A stretch of 64,000 nucleotides of DNA. Origin: CADEEX01 sp964577955. GTDB lineage: Bacteria; Acidobacteriota; Vicinamibacteria; Vicinamibacterales; CAVVIG01. The DNA is taken from contig CAZOAZ010000030.1 in the NCBI GenBank assembly GCA_964577955.1, positions 1 to 64,000 of the forward strand. Reading direction: 5' to 3'. Positions 36,143 to 43,364 of this stretch are shown here, one piece after another. A program made the position numbers and the translations under genes. Under the pieces are notes generated by a model. The model saw only the letters and a list, made by a program, of their open reading frames with translations. It was not told the origin of the DNA and searched no databases. Within the stretch, counting starts at the first letter, position 1. Every line of letters starts with the position of its first letter.

Positions 36143-36337
36143 ATGGCTGTCAATGAAGCGACGTGGGACCGCGCCGCGCGCGGGTTGATGGGAAGCGCGA
36201 TGATCTACTCGGGTTTCAGTGGGTTGGTCGTTGGCAACTGGGCGACGGCTCTCGAGGCGCTCGGGGTGGTTTTTGTGGTGACGGCCGCGATCGGCTGGTG
36301 CCCGGTCTACTCGCTGTTTCGGCTCAGCACGAAGTGA
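36143..36337 (+). CDS. DUF2892 membrane protein, second copy
   Basis: A 64-residue protein with two helices (LMGSAMIYSGFSGLVVGNW and LEALGVVFVVTAAIGWCPVYSLF). The family's WCP motif is here GWCPVYSLF. AAGGAG is best spaced for the ATG at 36143, not the one at 36137. It differs in sequence from the copy at 30471, so it is not a recent duplication. It follows the sulfur transporter by about 150 bases, a gap in which no other feature was seen. Confidence 0.75.
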   Translation: MAVNEATWDRAARGLMGSAMIYSGFSGLVVGNWATALEALGVVFVVTAAIGWCPVYSLFRLSTK

Positions 36338-36428
36338 ACGCGCAAGGGCTCGCGTTCGAGCCGTTTCCGGTGGGGGAATGTCCGCGTCGTTGCGGAAATT
36401 TCCTCTTCTGCGATCGTGATCTCTCGCC

Positions 36429-38000
36429 ATGACGCGACGTGACGCGCTCCGCTCGATGGGCTTCGGCACTGTGGCCGTGGCCGCCTGGTGCTCGCCGTTC
36501 CGGCAGCTGCTGTCCGCGGCGCAGATCTCGTCGCCTGCACCACGTCCCGCGTTTGTTCCGGATGTCGAACTGGCGCTCCGCGCCGCACCAGGCGAGTCGC
36601 AGATTCTCGCCGGAGCCGCGACGCGCGTGTGGCGTTTTACGGGCAGCGTGCTCACCGGTCCCGCGGAGAGCCTGCAAGCCGTTCCGGACTCGTACCTGGG
36701 CCCGGTCATCCGGTTGCGTCGTGGCCAGAAGGTGCGCGTCCGGTTCGTCAACCATCTCAACGAAGACTCAATCGTGCATTGGCACGGTCTGGATGTGCCT
36801 GAATCGGCCGACGGACATCCGCGGCGGGCGGTCGGGCCCGGGCGTGAGTACGTCTACGACTTCGAGGTGACGAATCGTGCCGGCACGTACTGGTACCACC
36901 CGCATCCGCACATGCGCACCGGCGCGCAGGCGTACCAGGGCATGGCCGGACTGCTGCTCGTGAGCGATCCCGAAGAGGACGCGCTGGCCCTTCCCTCGGG
37001 TGACGCGGAGATTCTCTGCGTGCTGCAGGATCGCCGGTTCGACGCCCGCAACCAGCTGCGGTTTCACGGCGGCAGCATGATGGAGATGATGAACGGGTTT
37101 CTCGGCGATCGCGTGCTGGTGAACGGCCAGCCGCAGCCGACGAAAGAGGTGGACGCCGCTTGGCATCGGGTCCGTGTGTTGAACGGCTCGAATGCGCGGA
37201 TTTACAAGCTGGCCTGGAGCCGCGGAATGCCTATGGTGGTGGTCGGCGGCGACGGAGGATTGCTGGAGCGCGCGCAGCGCCAATCCGTGGTGACGCTGGC
37301 GCCCGGACAACGCGCGGACCTGTTGCTCGATCTGAGCGCACTGGCCCCAGGCACTGAGGTGCATCTCGAGAGCCAGGCGTTTCCGGAAGCCGACGCGGGC
37401 GTGCCCATGATGGGGATGAGAGGCATGAGAGGCATGAGAGGCGGGCGCGGCCGGATGGCCGCGGATCCGAGTGCCCCGAATGGCACGCCGTTCCGGTTGA
37501 TGACGCTGCGCACCCGCGCGAGGCGCGGACCGTCGTTCCGCATGCCCGATCGCCTCTCGACGTTTGGCGCGATCTGGGCGTCCCGAACCGGCGCACCGAT
37601 CCGGCGCATCCCGCTCGCGTTTCAGCGGATGGAATGGATGCTCGATGGCCGCACGTTTTCGATGAACGACGTTGCACCTGAGGAAACCGTCGCCGCGGGT
37701 TCAACCCACGTCTGGGAGTTCGTGAATCTCGAAGACCAGATGATGGGCATGCAGGCCGCCCACCCCATTCACTTGCACGGCCGCCAGTTTCGAGTCGTCG
37801 GCCGAAGCGGGGGACGCGCGGCGAACGCGCTGCGCGCTGGCCTGGTGGATTCCGGATGGACCGATACCGTCCTGGTGCTGCCGGGAGAAACCGTTCGCGT
37901 GCAGGTGACATTCACGCACCACCCGGGGACCTATCTCTATCACTGCCACATCCTCGAGCATGAAGACATGGGGATGATGCGCAACTTCCGAGTCACATAG
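36429..38000 (+). CDS. Tat-exported multicopper oxidase
   Basis: A 523-residue oxidase of the CueO/laccase kind. Twin-arginine start: TRRDALRSMGFGTVAVAAW. All copper motifs are present: HWHGL (117-121), HPHPH (157-161), HPIHLHGRQF and HCHILEHEDMGMM near the C-terminus. A Met-rich loop (MMGMRGMRGMRGGRGRM, about 328-344) recalls the Met-rich insert of CueO that binds Cu(I). It would oxidise Cu(I) or phenolic or metal substrates in the periplasm. The loop is encoded by three tandem 9-base units. The gene fits the metal and sulfur stress context. Confidence 0.9.
   Translation: MTRRDALRSMGFGTVAVAAWCSPFRQLLSAAQISSPAPRPAFVPDVELALRAAPGESQILAGAATRVWRFTGSVLTGPAESLQAVPDSYLGPVIRLRRGQKVRVRFVNHLNEDSIVHWHGLDVPESADGHPRRAVGPGREYVYDFEVTNRAGTYWYHPHPHMRTGAQAYQGMAGLLLVSDPEEDALALPSGDAEILCVLQDRRFDARNQLRFHGGSMMEMMNGFLGDRVLVNGQPQPTKEVDAAWHRVRVLNGSNARIYKLAWSRGMPMVVVGGDGGLLERAQRQSVVTLAPGQRADLLLDLSALAPGTEVHLESQAFPEADAGVPMMGMRGMRGMRGGRGRMAADPSAPNGTPFRLMTLRTRARRGPSFRMPDRLSTFGAIWASRTGAPIRRIPLAFQRMEWMLDGRTFSMNDVAPEETVAAGSTHVWEFVNLEDQMMGMQAAHPIHLHGRQFRVVGRSGGRAANALRAGLVDSGWTDTVLVLPGETVRVQVTFTHHPGTYLYHCHILEHEDMGMMRNFRVT
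37417..37443. repeat. three tandem copies of a 9-base coding repeat
   Basis: ATGAGAGGC is repeated three times in frame in the multicopper oxidase gene and encodes Met-Arg-Gly units of the Met-rich loop. Copy number could change by slippage without breaking the frame. Confidence 0.8.
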
Positions 38001-38063
38001 CGCGTGTCAGATTGATCGCGGGATTCACGGGGACGCGGCGCCGGCGCCGAACGAGAGTCGCGA

Positions 38064-38621
38064 GTGGGCGCGATGTGGCAGAATCGCGCCGTGGACTTCG
38101 CGGGTGAACTGGACGCCGTCCGGGCGTTCTTGACCCAGGAGGGATATCGCCTCGCGGTCATTGGCGGCGTAGCGCTTGCCGCGTACGGACACCCGCGGAT
38201 GACGCTCGACCTGGACCTTGTGACGGAGGCGGCGGCTCAGGACACGCTCGTCGCTTTCATGGAGTCGCGGGATTTCGTCACGCTGCATCGCTCGGCGGGT
38301 TACTCGAACCACCAGCATCACGATCGGGACCGGGGGCGAGTGGACTTCATGTACGTGCGCGACCGAACCGCCGAACGGCTGTTCGCATCCGTCAGAGCGC
38401 TGCCTGGTCCGGGGGGGCGTGGCATCCTGGTGCCGAAGCCCGAGCACTTGATCGCGATGAAAGTGCAGGCGACCCGTGATGCGCCTGAACGCGCGGGGCA
38501 GGACATGGTTGATGTCGCCTACCTGCTGCAGGTCGAGGGCGTCGATCGTGCCGAAGTTCGCGGGTACTTCATGCGTGCCGGTCTCGAGGAGCGTTGGAAT
38601 GAGCTTGCCCGGGCCATCTGA
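38064..38621 (+). CDS. AbiEii-like nucleotidyltransferase
   Basis: A 185-residue protein with the nucleotidyltransferase signature IGGVALAAYGHPRMTLDLDLV, giving Gly-Gly at 34-35 and the metal-binding pair Asp49/Asp51, plus a third acidic position in RVDFMYV. PEHLIAMKVQATRD is typical of the AbiEii/MNT-like family, members of which act as toxins of toxin-antitoxin or abortive-infection systems. A second short gene overlaps its end (38599-38820). Whether the pair is a toxin system is an inference. The start may lie a few codons further in. Confidence 0.7.
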   Translation: MGAMWQNRAVDFAGELDAVRAFLTQEGYRLAVIGGVALAAYGHPRMTLDLDLVTEAAAQDTLVAFMESRDFVTLHRSAGYSNHQHHDRDRGRVDFMYVRDRTAERLFASVRALPGPGGRGILVPKPEHLIAMKVQATRDAPERAGQDMVDVAYLLQVEGVDRAEVRGYFMRAGLEERWNELARAI

Positions 38622-38820
38622 TTCGGACGCCATCGACCTCGAACGTGACGTGCCGACGACCGTCGAGGACGTCGCGGTGCTGCGACGACTGCGGCGTGAG
38701 ACGCCGTCGTGGTTCTCGTTGACGCCCGCGGAGATCGAGGCCTTGATTCCTGAAGGCGCGCTCGAGCGGCGCCCGCCGATCCGATCCGACGCGCAACCCT
38801 TCACGCTGCCGCCGGCCTAA
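38599..38820 (+). CDS. small partner protein of the nucleotidyltransferase
   Basis: A 73-residue acidic protein overlapping the upstream gene by 23 bases, with GAGGAG before the ATG. It contains VEDVAVLRRLRRETPSWFSLTPAEIEALIPEG, a helical segment. It has no DNA-binding motif that I recognise. The overlap and size suggest a partner such as an antitoxin or a positioned cofactor. The stop codon lies in a CTAAAG-type hairpin. Confidence 0.55.
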   Translation: MSLPGPSDSDAIDLERDVPTTVEDVAVLRRLRRETPSWFSLTPAEIEALIPEGALERRPPIRSDAQPFTLPPA

Positions 38821-38827
38821 AGCCGGC
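38811..38827. repeat. CTAAAG-type hairpin overlapping a stop codon
   Basis: GCCGGC at 38811-38816 and 38822-38827 flank CTAAA. The TAA is the stop of the small gene. A second CCTAAGG-like unit follows directly. It belongs to the family also seen at 569 and 19074. Confidence 0.5.
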
Positions 38828-38864
38828 CTAAGGCAGGAATCGATGCGTCCCGCGTCCGTGCGGG

Positions 38865-39521
38865 TTACGAACGGCGGCGATAGCGACGAGCTGCGGCGCC
38901 AACGAGACCGGTGCCAAGCAGCACGATCGACACCGGTTCAGGCACTTCCGCAGCGGTCAGGTCAGTCGCGAACGCGACTTCGCCGATGTTGACGTTGTTG
39001 CCGCCGTAAATTGAGTTGACCTGCAGGCGGACGAACTGACTCGCTGCTGACACGCCGAACACCTGCGCCCCGAGTCCGATTGCCGCGTTGAAGTTGCCAA
39101 GATTGGTGACGCCCGTGGTAAAGGACGCATCTGGCGCAGCGAAGAGGCTGAAGCTATTCACGGCGTTGGTATTGTCCTGCGTCCAGAGGACAAAATTCAG
39201 CAACTGGTAGACGCTACCGAGATCGAAGTCGAGAGATCCCAAAACAGGTCCGGTGCCGCCGGCCCAGGCGTTGGAGCTGCCATTGAAGGCGTGTGTTGGA
39301 CCGCTGCCGATGTACGTGGCGAAGTCGGTGACGCCGCTCGTAAAGGCGGCGCTCAATCCGGTTTGGTCAATCAGCAGAGCCGTCGAACCACCCGCAGTGC
39401 CCATCGTGTTCCCGATCACGGCTGTCGGGGACGTGATGCTGGACGCGAGCGCGCCCGCTGGTACCAGGGTCGCGATCGCGAACATGGCGGGAAGTGTCAA
39501 TTTCACCAGTCGATTTTGCAT
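38865..39521 (-). CDS. PEP-CTERM exported protein
   Basis: A 218-residue protein with a signal peptide (LTLPAMFAIATLVPAGALA) and a C-terminal sorting signal: VPEPVSIVLLGTGLVGAA followed by RRYRRR. This is the PEP-CTERM tripartite motif recognised by exosortase, which anchors or processes proteins at the surface in exopolysaccharide-making bacteria. The middle is a Gly/Ser/Asn-rich beta-sandwich-like region (STALLIDQTGLSAAFTSG). The ATG at 39521 has GGAG upstream. No exosortase gene is in the window. Confidence 0.85.
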   Translation of the reverse strand: MQNRLVKLTLPAMFAIATLVPAGALASSITSPTAVIGNTMGTAGGSTALLIDQTGLSAAFTSGVTDFATYIGSGPTHAFNGSSNAWAGGTGPVLGSLDFDLGSVYQLLNFVLWTQDNTNAVNSFSLFAAPDASFTTGVTNLGNFNAAIGLGAQVFGVSAASQFVRLQVNSIYGGNNVNIGEVAFATDLTAAEVPEPVSIVLLGTGLVGAAARRYRRRS

Positions 39522-39666
39522 GTGCACTCCTCGTTGGTTCCGAAAGGGCAGACAAATGGTCGCGGTTTCGCCGTCAACCGCTCGCAGGAGAACGAGAATT
39601 GCTCACGAATCGCTTGACCGCCGGAGATTCGGCGAGGCCTCTGCAAGACGACTGCCGTCTTTTGAA

Positions 39667-40476
39667 ATGCCGTGCCATTTCGCGCGCTTTTCGATCGTTC
39701 TCTTCGCGGCCTGCCTGGCGTGGCGGTGCAGCGGTTCGCCCACCGACCCCTCGTCGTTTCCGATCAGCTGCGACTACCAGTCGGCGGTCTCGTCGTCTCA
39801 CTGCGGCTGCGCGGTGAGCGTGCCGTTCGACGCCGCGGCGCCCGGTATCGTCGATCTGTGGCCCTTCGGCGTGCACGCGCAGTCCGGACACATCGAGGGG
39901 CATCGCGGCCTGGATCTGGGGTCGACGAGTCCGACGATCGTCACCTCGCCGGTGGACGGGACGGTGGCGTCCATCGACAACTCGCAGGACAGTTCCGGCA
40001 CCATGGTCCTCGAATTCGGTACCGTGGCGAGGTTCACGACGATTACCGCGGACTGCGGACTCCGCGTGAAATTCATTCCGCTGTTGCTCGATGCGGGCAT
40101 CGTCGCGGGCACCAGGGTGAGCCGAGGCCAGCGTCTGGGCACGCTGGCGGAACTCACGCCGGCTTACAGTGGACCCGGCCGCTGGTCCACGCATTTCGAG
40201 ATCGACGCCAGGGCGCCGTCGTCGGATCCGGCCTTGTACGCGGTGTGTCCGGCGGATTTGATCGCAACGGCGGAGGCCGCCGCGCTGTCAGGGCTCGTGA
40301 ACCGCTCCACGTATCCGGAGCGGTTTGCCAGAACCGTCGGTATCACGTGTGACAACGGCGGCACGTTGAACATGACGTTTCCGGCAGAAAACCTGCTCTG
40401 CAATCCGCGGCTCGACGCGACCTCGCGCAGCCGGCTGGCCGGTTGTGTACCCTCGCGGGCGTCACAGATTTGGTGA
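39667..40476 (+). CDS. LytM/M23-like peptidase domain protein, one His replaced
   Basis: A 269-residue exported protein with a signal peptide (RFSIVLFAACLAW) that may be a lipoprotein (AWRC). The M23 fold is visible: HRGLDLGS (His and Asp ligands), VTSPVDGTVASIDN, SRGQRLGTLAE and WSTHFEID. In active enzymes the last motif is HLHFE-like; here the first of its two histidines is Ser, so peptidoglycan cleavage is doubtful. Six cysteines in the mature part suggest disulfides. It is divergent from the PEP-CTERM gene. Confidence 0.7.
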   Translation: MPCHFARFSIVLFAACLAWRCSGSPTDPSSFPISCDYQSAVSSSHCGCAVSVPFDAAAPGIVDLWPFGVHAQSGHIEGHRGLDLGSTSPTIVTSPVDGTVASIDNSQDSSGTMVLEFGTVARFTTITADCGLRVKFIPLLLDAGIVAGTRVSRGQRLGTLAELTPAYSGPGRWSTHFEIDARAPSSDPALYAVCPADLIATAEAAALSGLVNRSTYPERFARTVGITCDNGGTLNMTFPAENLLCNPRLDATSRSRLAGCVPSRASQIW

Positions 40477-40510
40477 CGACCGACGGTGACGGCGATATCC
40501 TCTTCCAACG

Positions 40511-40633
40511 ATGACCGGGACGAGTGTGGGAATTGTCGCGGCGGCGGTGGTGATTCTGGTCGCGGCGGCTCTCGGTGGCGTGGCGGCGGTGCGGGCGCTG
40601 CGCGGCTATGTCCGCGCGCTGTGGCCACACTAA
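40511..40633 (+). CDS. small membrane protein (40 residues), tentative
   Basis: A 40-residue frame that starts with ATG and ends TAA. It has one clean membrane helix (SVGIVAAAVVILVAAALGGVAAV) followed by a basic tail RALRGYVRALWPH, so it would insert with the C-terminus inside. No good ribosome site was seen. It is just downstream of the M23-like gene. Function is unknown. Confidence 0.35.
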   Translation: MTGTSVGIVAAAVVILVAAALGGVAAVRALRGYVRALWPH

Positions 40634-40975
40634 CGCCGTTCGCGACCGCTTGCGACGCCCGACCTGCTCCTGAATGAGCGCCATCGACTGCGGGATGGAG
40701 TACCTGCCGCGCGCGGTCGCCTACGCCAAGCGGTGCGCGTTGGTCGAAGGCGCGGCTCGTCCGCGAGGCGCTTCGCGCCTGACCCGGTGCCGCGGTTCTC
40801 TGTGGTAGGGCATCAGTCCGGACGCTCCCCGGCTATGTCCGTTCGGTCTGGTCAGATTAGAGCGTTTCCAGGTGCGACAGAACAGGACTGCAGAGTCCAT
40901 GATAGGATTCACGACCGATCCTGGGCGGTTTGGGCTATCGGCCCATCGACTAGAGACTTTGCGAGGTTTGACATC
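40634..40975. other. 342-bp region upstream of the peptide gene
   Basis: No gene is supported. A hairpin GAGGCGCTTCGCGCCT lies at 40767-40782, without a T run. The last 60 bases must hold the promoter and ribosome site of the small peptide gene; GAGG at 40963-40966 is 9 bases before its ATG. A GATAGG-like box is seen but no convincing -10/-35 pair. Confidence 0.35.
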
Positions 40976-41116
40976 ATGAAGAAGACCGCGAAGAAGTCCG
41001 CGAAGCGATCGCTGACGATGCCGAAGGTCGTTGTGCGCGATCTCAAGCCAAGTGACAAAGACCTGAAGGGCATTACCGGCGGGAACGCCTATCGAGGGAC
41101 GTCCTATCAATCCTAG
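40976..41116 (+). CDS. double-glycine leader peptide, putative modified-peptide precursor
   Basis: A 46-residue peptide. The N-terminus is very basic (MKKTAKKSAKRSL), followed by a leader that ends SDKDLKGITGG. This matches the double-glycine leader pattern known from class II bacteriocins and microcins: Ser at -11, acidic at -8, Leu at -7, Ile at -4, Gly-Gly at -2/-1. Cleavage there would release NAYRGTSYQS, ten residues with two Tyr, two Ser and one Thr. The next gene starts 19 bases later and the third overlaps it, so the three are probably one operon. No cleaving ABC transporter or peptidase C39 is in the window. That it is a precursor is an inference; leader fit is direct. Confidence 0.7.
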   Translation: MKKTAKKSAKRSLTMPKVVVRDLKPSDKDLKGITGGNAYRGTSYQS

Positions 41117-41135
41117 GGCGAATCGCTAGGCCAGC

Positions 41136-43364
41136 GTGTTCGCCGCGACGTTTCTCGGTCATCAGGGTTGGCTGTTCTCCACGAGTAGCACGCAGCTGCT
41201 CGTGGATCCGCTTCTCGTCGAGCCGTTCGGCCATGGCGGCGTCGTCGGTCGAGTCTACCCACCGCGGCGAGTACGTCCGAAGGCATTCCCACGCATTGAT
41301 GCCGTGCTCTATACCCACGAGCACGAAGACCACTTCAACCTCCCGTCGCTGAACCGCCTCGATCGTCGGATTCCGATCTATCTGTCCGCGCTGTCGTCGA
41401 CCGCGGCGCGGACCATCCTCTCCGAGATGGGATTCGAGGTACGACTGGTTCGTGGCGGCGACCGTGTCAGCGTCGGGGACCTCGACGTGTTCACGTTCTG
41501 CGCGAACCACGTCGGCACCGATGGTGACGAGTGGGATCTCCTGCAGTTTCTTATCCGCGATCGCCGCGGGCACGGCAGCTTCTTCTCAGCTGTCGATGCT
41601 CCGGCGACCCGCGAGACGTTGCTCGCGCTCCGGACACTGGTCGAACGGCCCGGCCTCTGGTGCTACACGAACAACAGCACCGAGTGGTCGTGCCTGGAGG
41701 CTGGAGTGGTTCGTCGGGGCACGCCTCCGTTCGACACGGGGCAGTCCACGTCGTCCATCGCCAGCCGTCATTCGGAGCTTTGCTTCGAGTGGCAGCGGCC
41801 CGCAGCCACGCTGTTTTGCGGCGGCGGTTTCTCGTTCGATCAGGACCGCGCCTGGCTGAACCGAGAGGTCTTTCACGCCGATTCCAATCAGATCGCGGCG
41901 GCGCTTCGCCTGTTGACAGACGAACCGGTCATAGCCCCGACGCCAGGTCTCACGGTTCGGATGAGGCGCGGCAAGGTGGTCTCGACGGATTCACGTGCCG
42001 CGTTCATCACGACGCCACCGCGAAAGCAGTGGCCATCGCGCGACTACGCGCCAAGCGTCGACCTGATTGAGAACTACCAGCCGGCGTGCGGTCGTCTCGC
42101 GCTGGCGAACGGCGATCTCGCCGAATTGACGAACCATCTCCGTGACTTTGCGCGGTACCTCTATGGTGGCCGACTCTTTACAGGCCTTTATTCGGCCCCT
42201 GGGCGGATTGCCGGTCACAAAAATGCCTTCGCCCTCGTGCTGCTCGCGGGAGACAACCGTCCCCCGCACGTGTTCGAGTATCAACCGCAAGAAGGCGCCT
42301 TCCTCGCGGTTCGGTGCGACGATCCCTCGAAGCAGTACGTCGCCGGCATCGAATGCTGGGCCACCGACCTGCTCGCGGCTTTCCGAGCCGAATTCGGTCC
42401 CGCCGCGATCGCCTTCGGTCGCGGGCGAGGCTGGAGCTTTGCTCCGGAGCAGGTGCCTGGCGATCTCGGCCTGTTGTGGAGCTATTTCAATCCGCTGCGT
42501 CGGACGGAGTCCTATCTCGCCCTGTATCGACGCCTGCTCGCCTTGGAGCCTCGCCGCGTGCCGCAGGTTCCGGCGCGGCGCCACCGCAGCGGCTCCGGGC
42601 GTGACGTAGCGCGGACGCCGAAGAGCGAGCAGCACGTCTTTCTTTCGCCGCACTTTGACGATGCAGTGCTCTCGTGCGGAGGCCGTCTGGCGGCGAACGC
42701 GCGCCGGGGCGTGCCGCAACAGATCGTCAATATCTTCGCCGGCGTGCCACCGGACGCTTCGCCAGATGTCGCCAGATATGTCCAGGTCCGGCGTGCGGAG
42801 GACTGCGCCGCTTTGACGTACCTGGGACTCGCCGATCACATCATCAACTTCCAGCTGGTTGACGGCATCTTCCGCTCGAGACCGAATGGCCGGCGCCACT
42901 ACGACCCGCACAAGATGTGCGGACCGGTGAACCCGCTCGACCTGCCGCTGATCGACGAGATCGCCGTGCAGCTCATGGCTCGTTTTCCCGACCCGCGGCA
43001 CGTCACGCTCTTTGCTCCTCTGGGCATTGGCAATCATGTCGATCACGTCTTGACGCATCGAGCGGCGCGGGAGTTGTCGAAACGTGGCTACGCGGTCGCC
43101 TTCTACGAGGACCTTCCCTATGCGCTGGGGAAGTCAGGCGCCTCTCGCCGGCCGCTCAACGGCCGCGGCGAGTGGACCAGCGAGGAATTCTTGCTGAAGG
43201 AAGAACACCTCTCGCGCAAGGTCGCCGCGCTGCGCTACTACCAGTCGCAGATTCCAGCGCTCTTTGGCGACGCCGATCAGATGAACGAGTCGCTCCGGGC
43301 TTTCGCGGCTGCGGCTCGAGGAAATCGTCGCCGCTTCGTCGAGCGCATGTGGCACCTCCGATAG
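41136..43364 (+). CDS. fusion of metallo-beta-lactamase-fold and PIG-L deacetylase domains
   Basis: A 742-residue protein starting with GTG. Residues about 5-240 are an MBL-fold hydrolase: HEHEDH (61-66), a later His in ANHVG (about 125) and SAVDAP (Asp about 154). A middle part of about 250 residues has no known fold. Residues about 495-740 are a PIG-L/LmbE zinc deacetylase: LSPHFDDAVLSCGG with His506, Asp508, Asp509, and HVDH (634-637). PIG-L enzymes remove acetyl groups from GlcNAc-type sugars. Fusion of the two is unusual to me. Between a peptide gene and a glycosyltransferase, it may trim a sugar on the peptide. Confidence 0.8.
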   Translation: MFAATFLGHQGWLFSTSSTQLLVDPLLVEPFGHGGVVGRVYPPRRVRPKAFPRIDAVLYTHEHEDHFNLPSLNRLDRRIPIYLSALSSTAARTILSEMGFEVRLVRGGDRVSVGDLDVFTFCANHVGTDGDEWDLLQFLIRDRRGHGSFFSAVDAPATRETLLALRTLVERPGLWCYTNNSTEWSCLEAGVVRRGTPPFDTGQSTSSIASRHSELCFEWQRPAATLFCGGGFSFDQDRAWLNREVFHADSNQIAAALRLLTDEPVIAPTPGLTVRMRRGKVVSTDSRAAFITTPPRKQWPSRDYAPSVDLIENYQPACGRLALANGDLAELTNHLRDFARYLYGGRLFTGLYSAPGRIAGHKNAFALVLLAGDNRPPHVFEYQPQEGAFLAVRCDDPSKQYVAGIECWATDLLAAFRAEFGPAAIAFGRGRGWSFAPEQVPGDLGLLWSYFNPLRRTESYLALYRRLLALEPRRVPQVPARRHRSGSGRDVARTPKSEQHVFLSPHFDDAVLSCGGRLAANARRGVPQQIVNIFAGVPPDASPDVARYVQVRRAEDCAALTYLGLADHIINFQLVDGIFRSRPNGRRHYDPHKMCGPVNPLDLPLIDEIAVQLMARFPDPRHVTLFAPLGIGNHVDHVLTHRAARELSKRGYAVAFYEDLPYALGKSGASRRPLNGRGEWTSEEFLLKEEHLSRKVAALRYYQSQIPALFGDADQMNESLRAFAAAARGNRRRFVERMWHLR

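Noticed and set aside
42917..43348. Open frame upstream of the glycosyltransferase start
   Set aside because: It is in a different frame inside the PIG-L domain, which is clearly coding; the Arg/Ala-rich product is a shadow.
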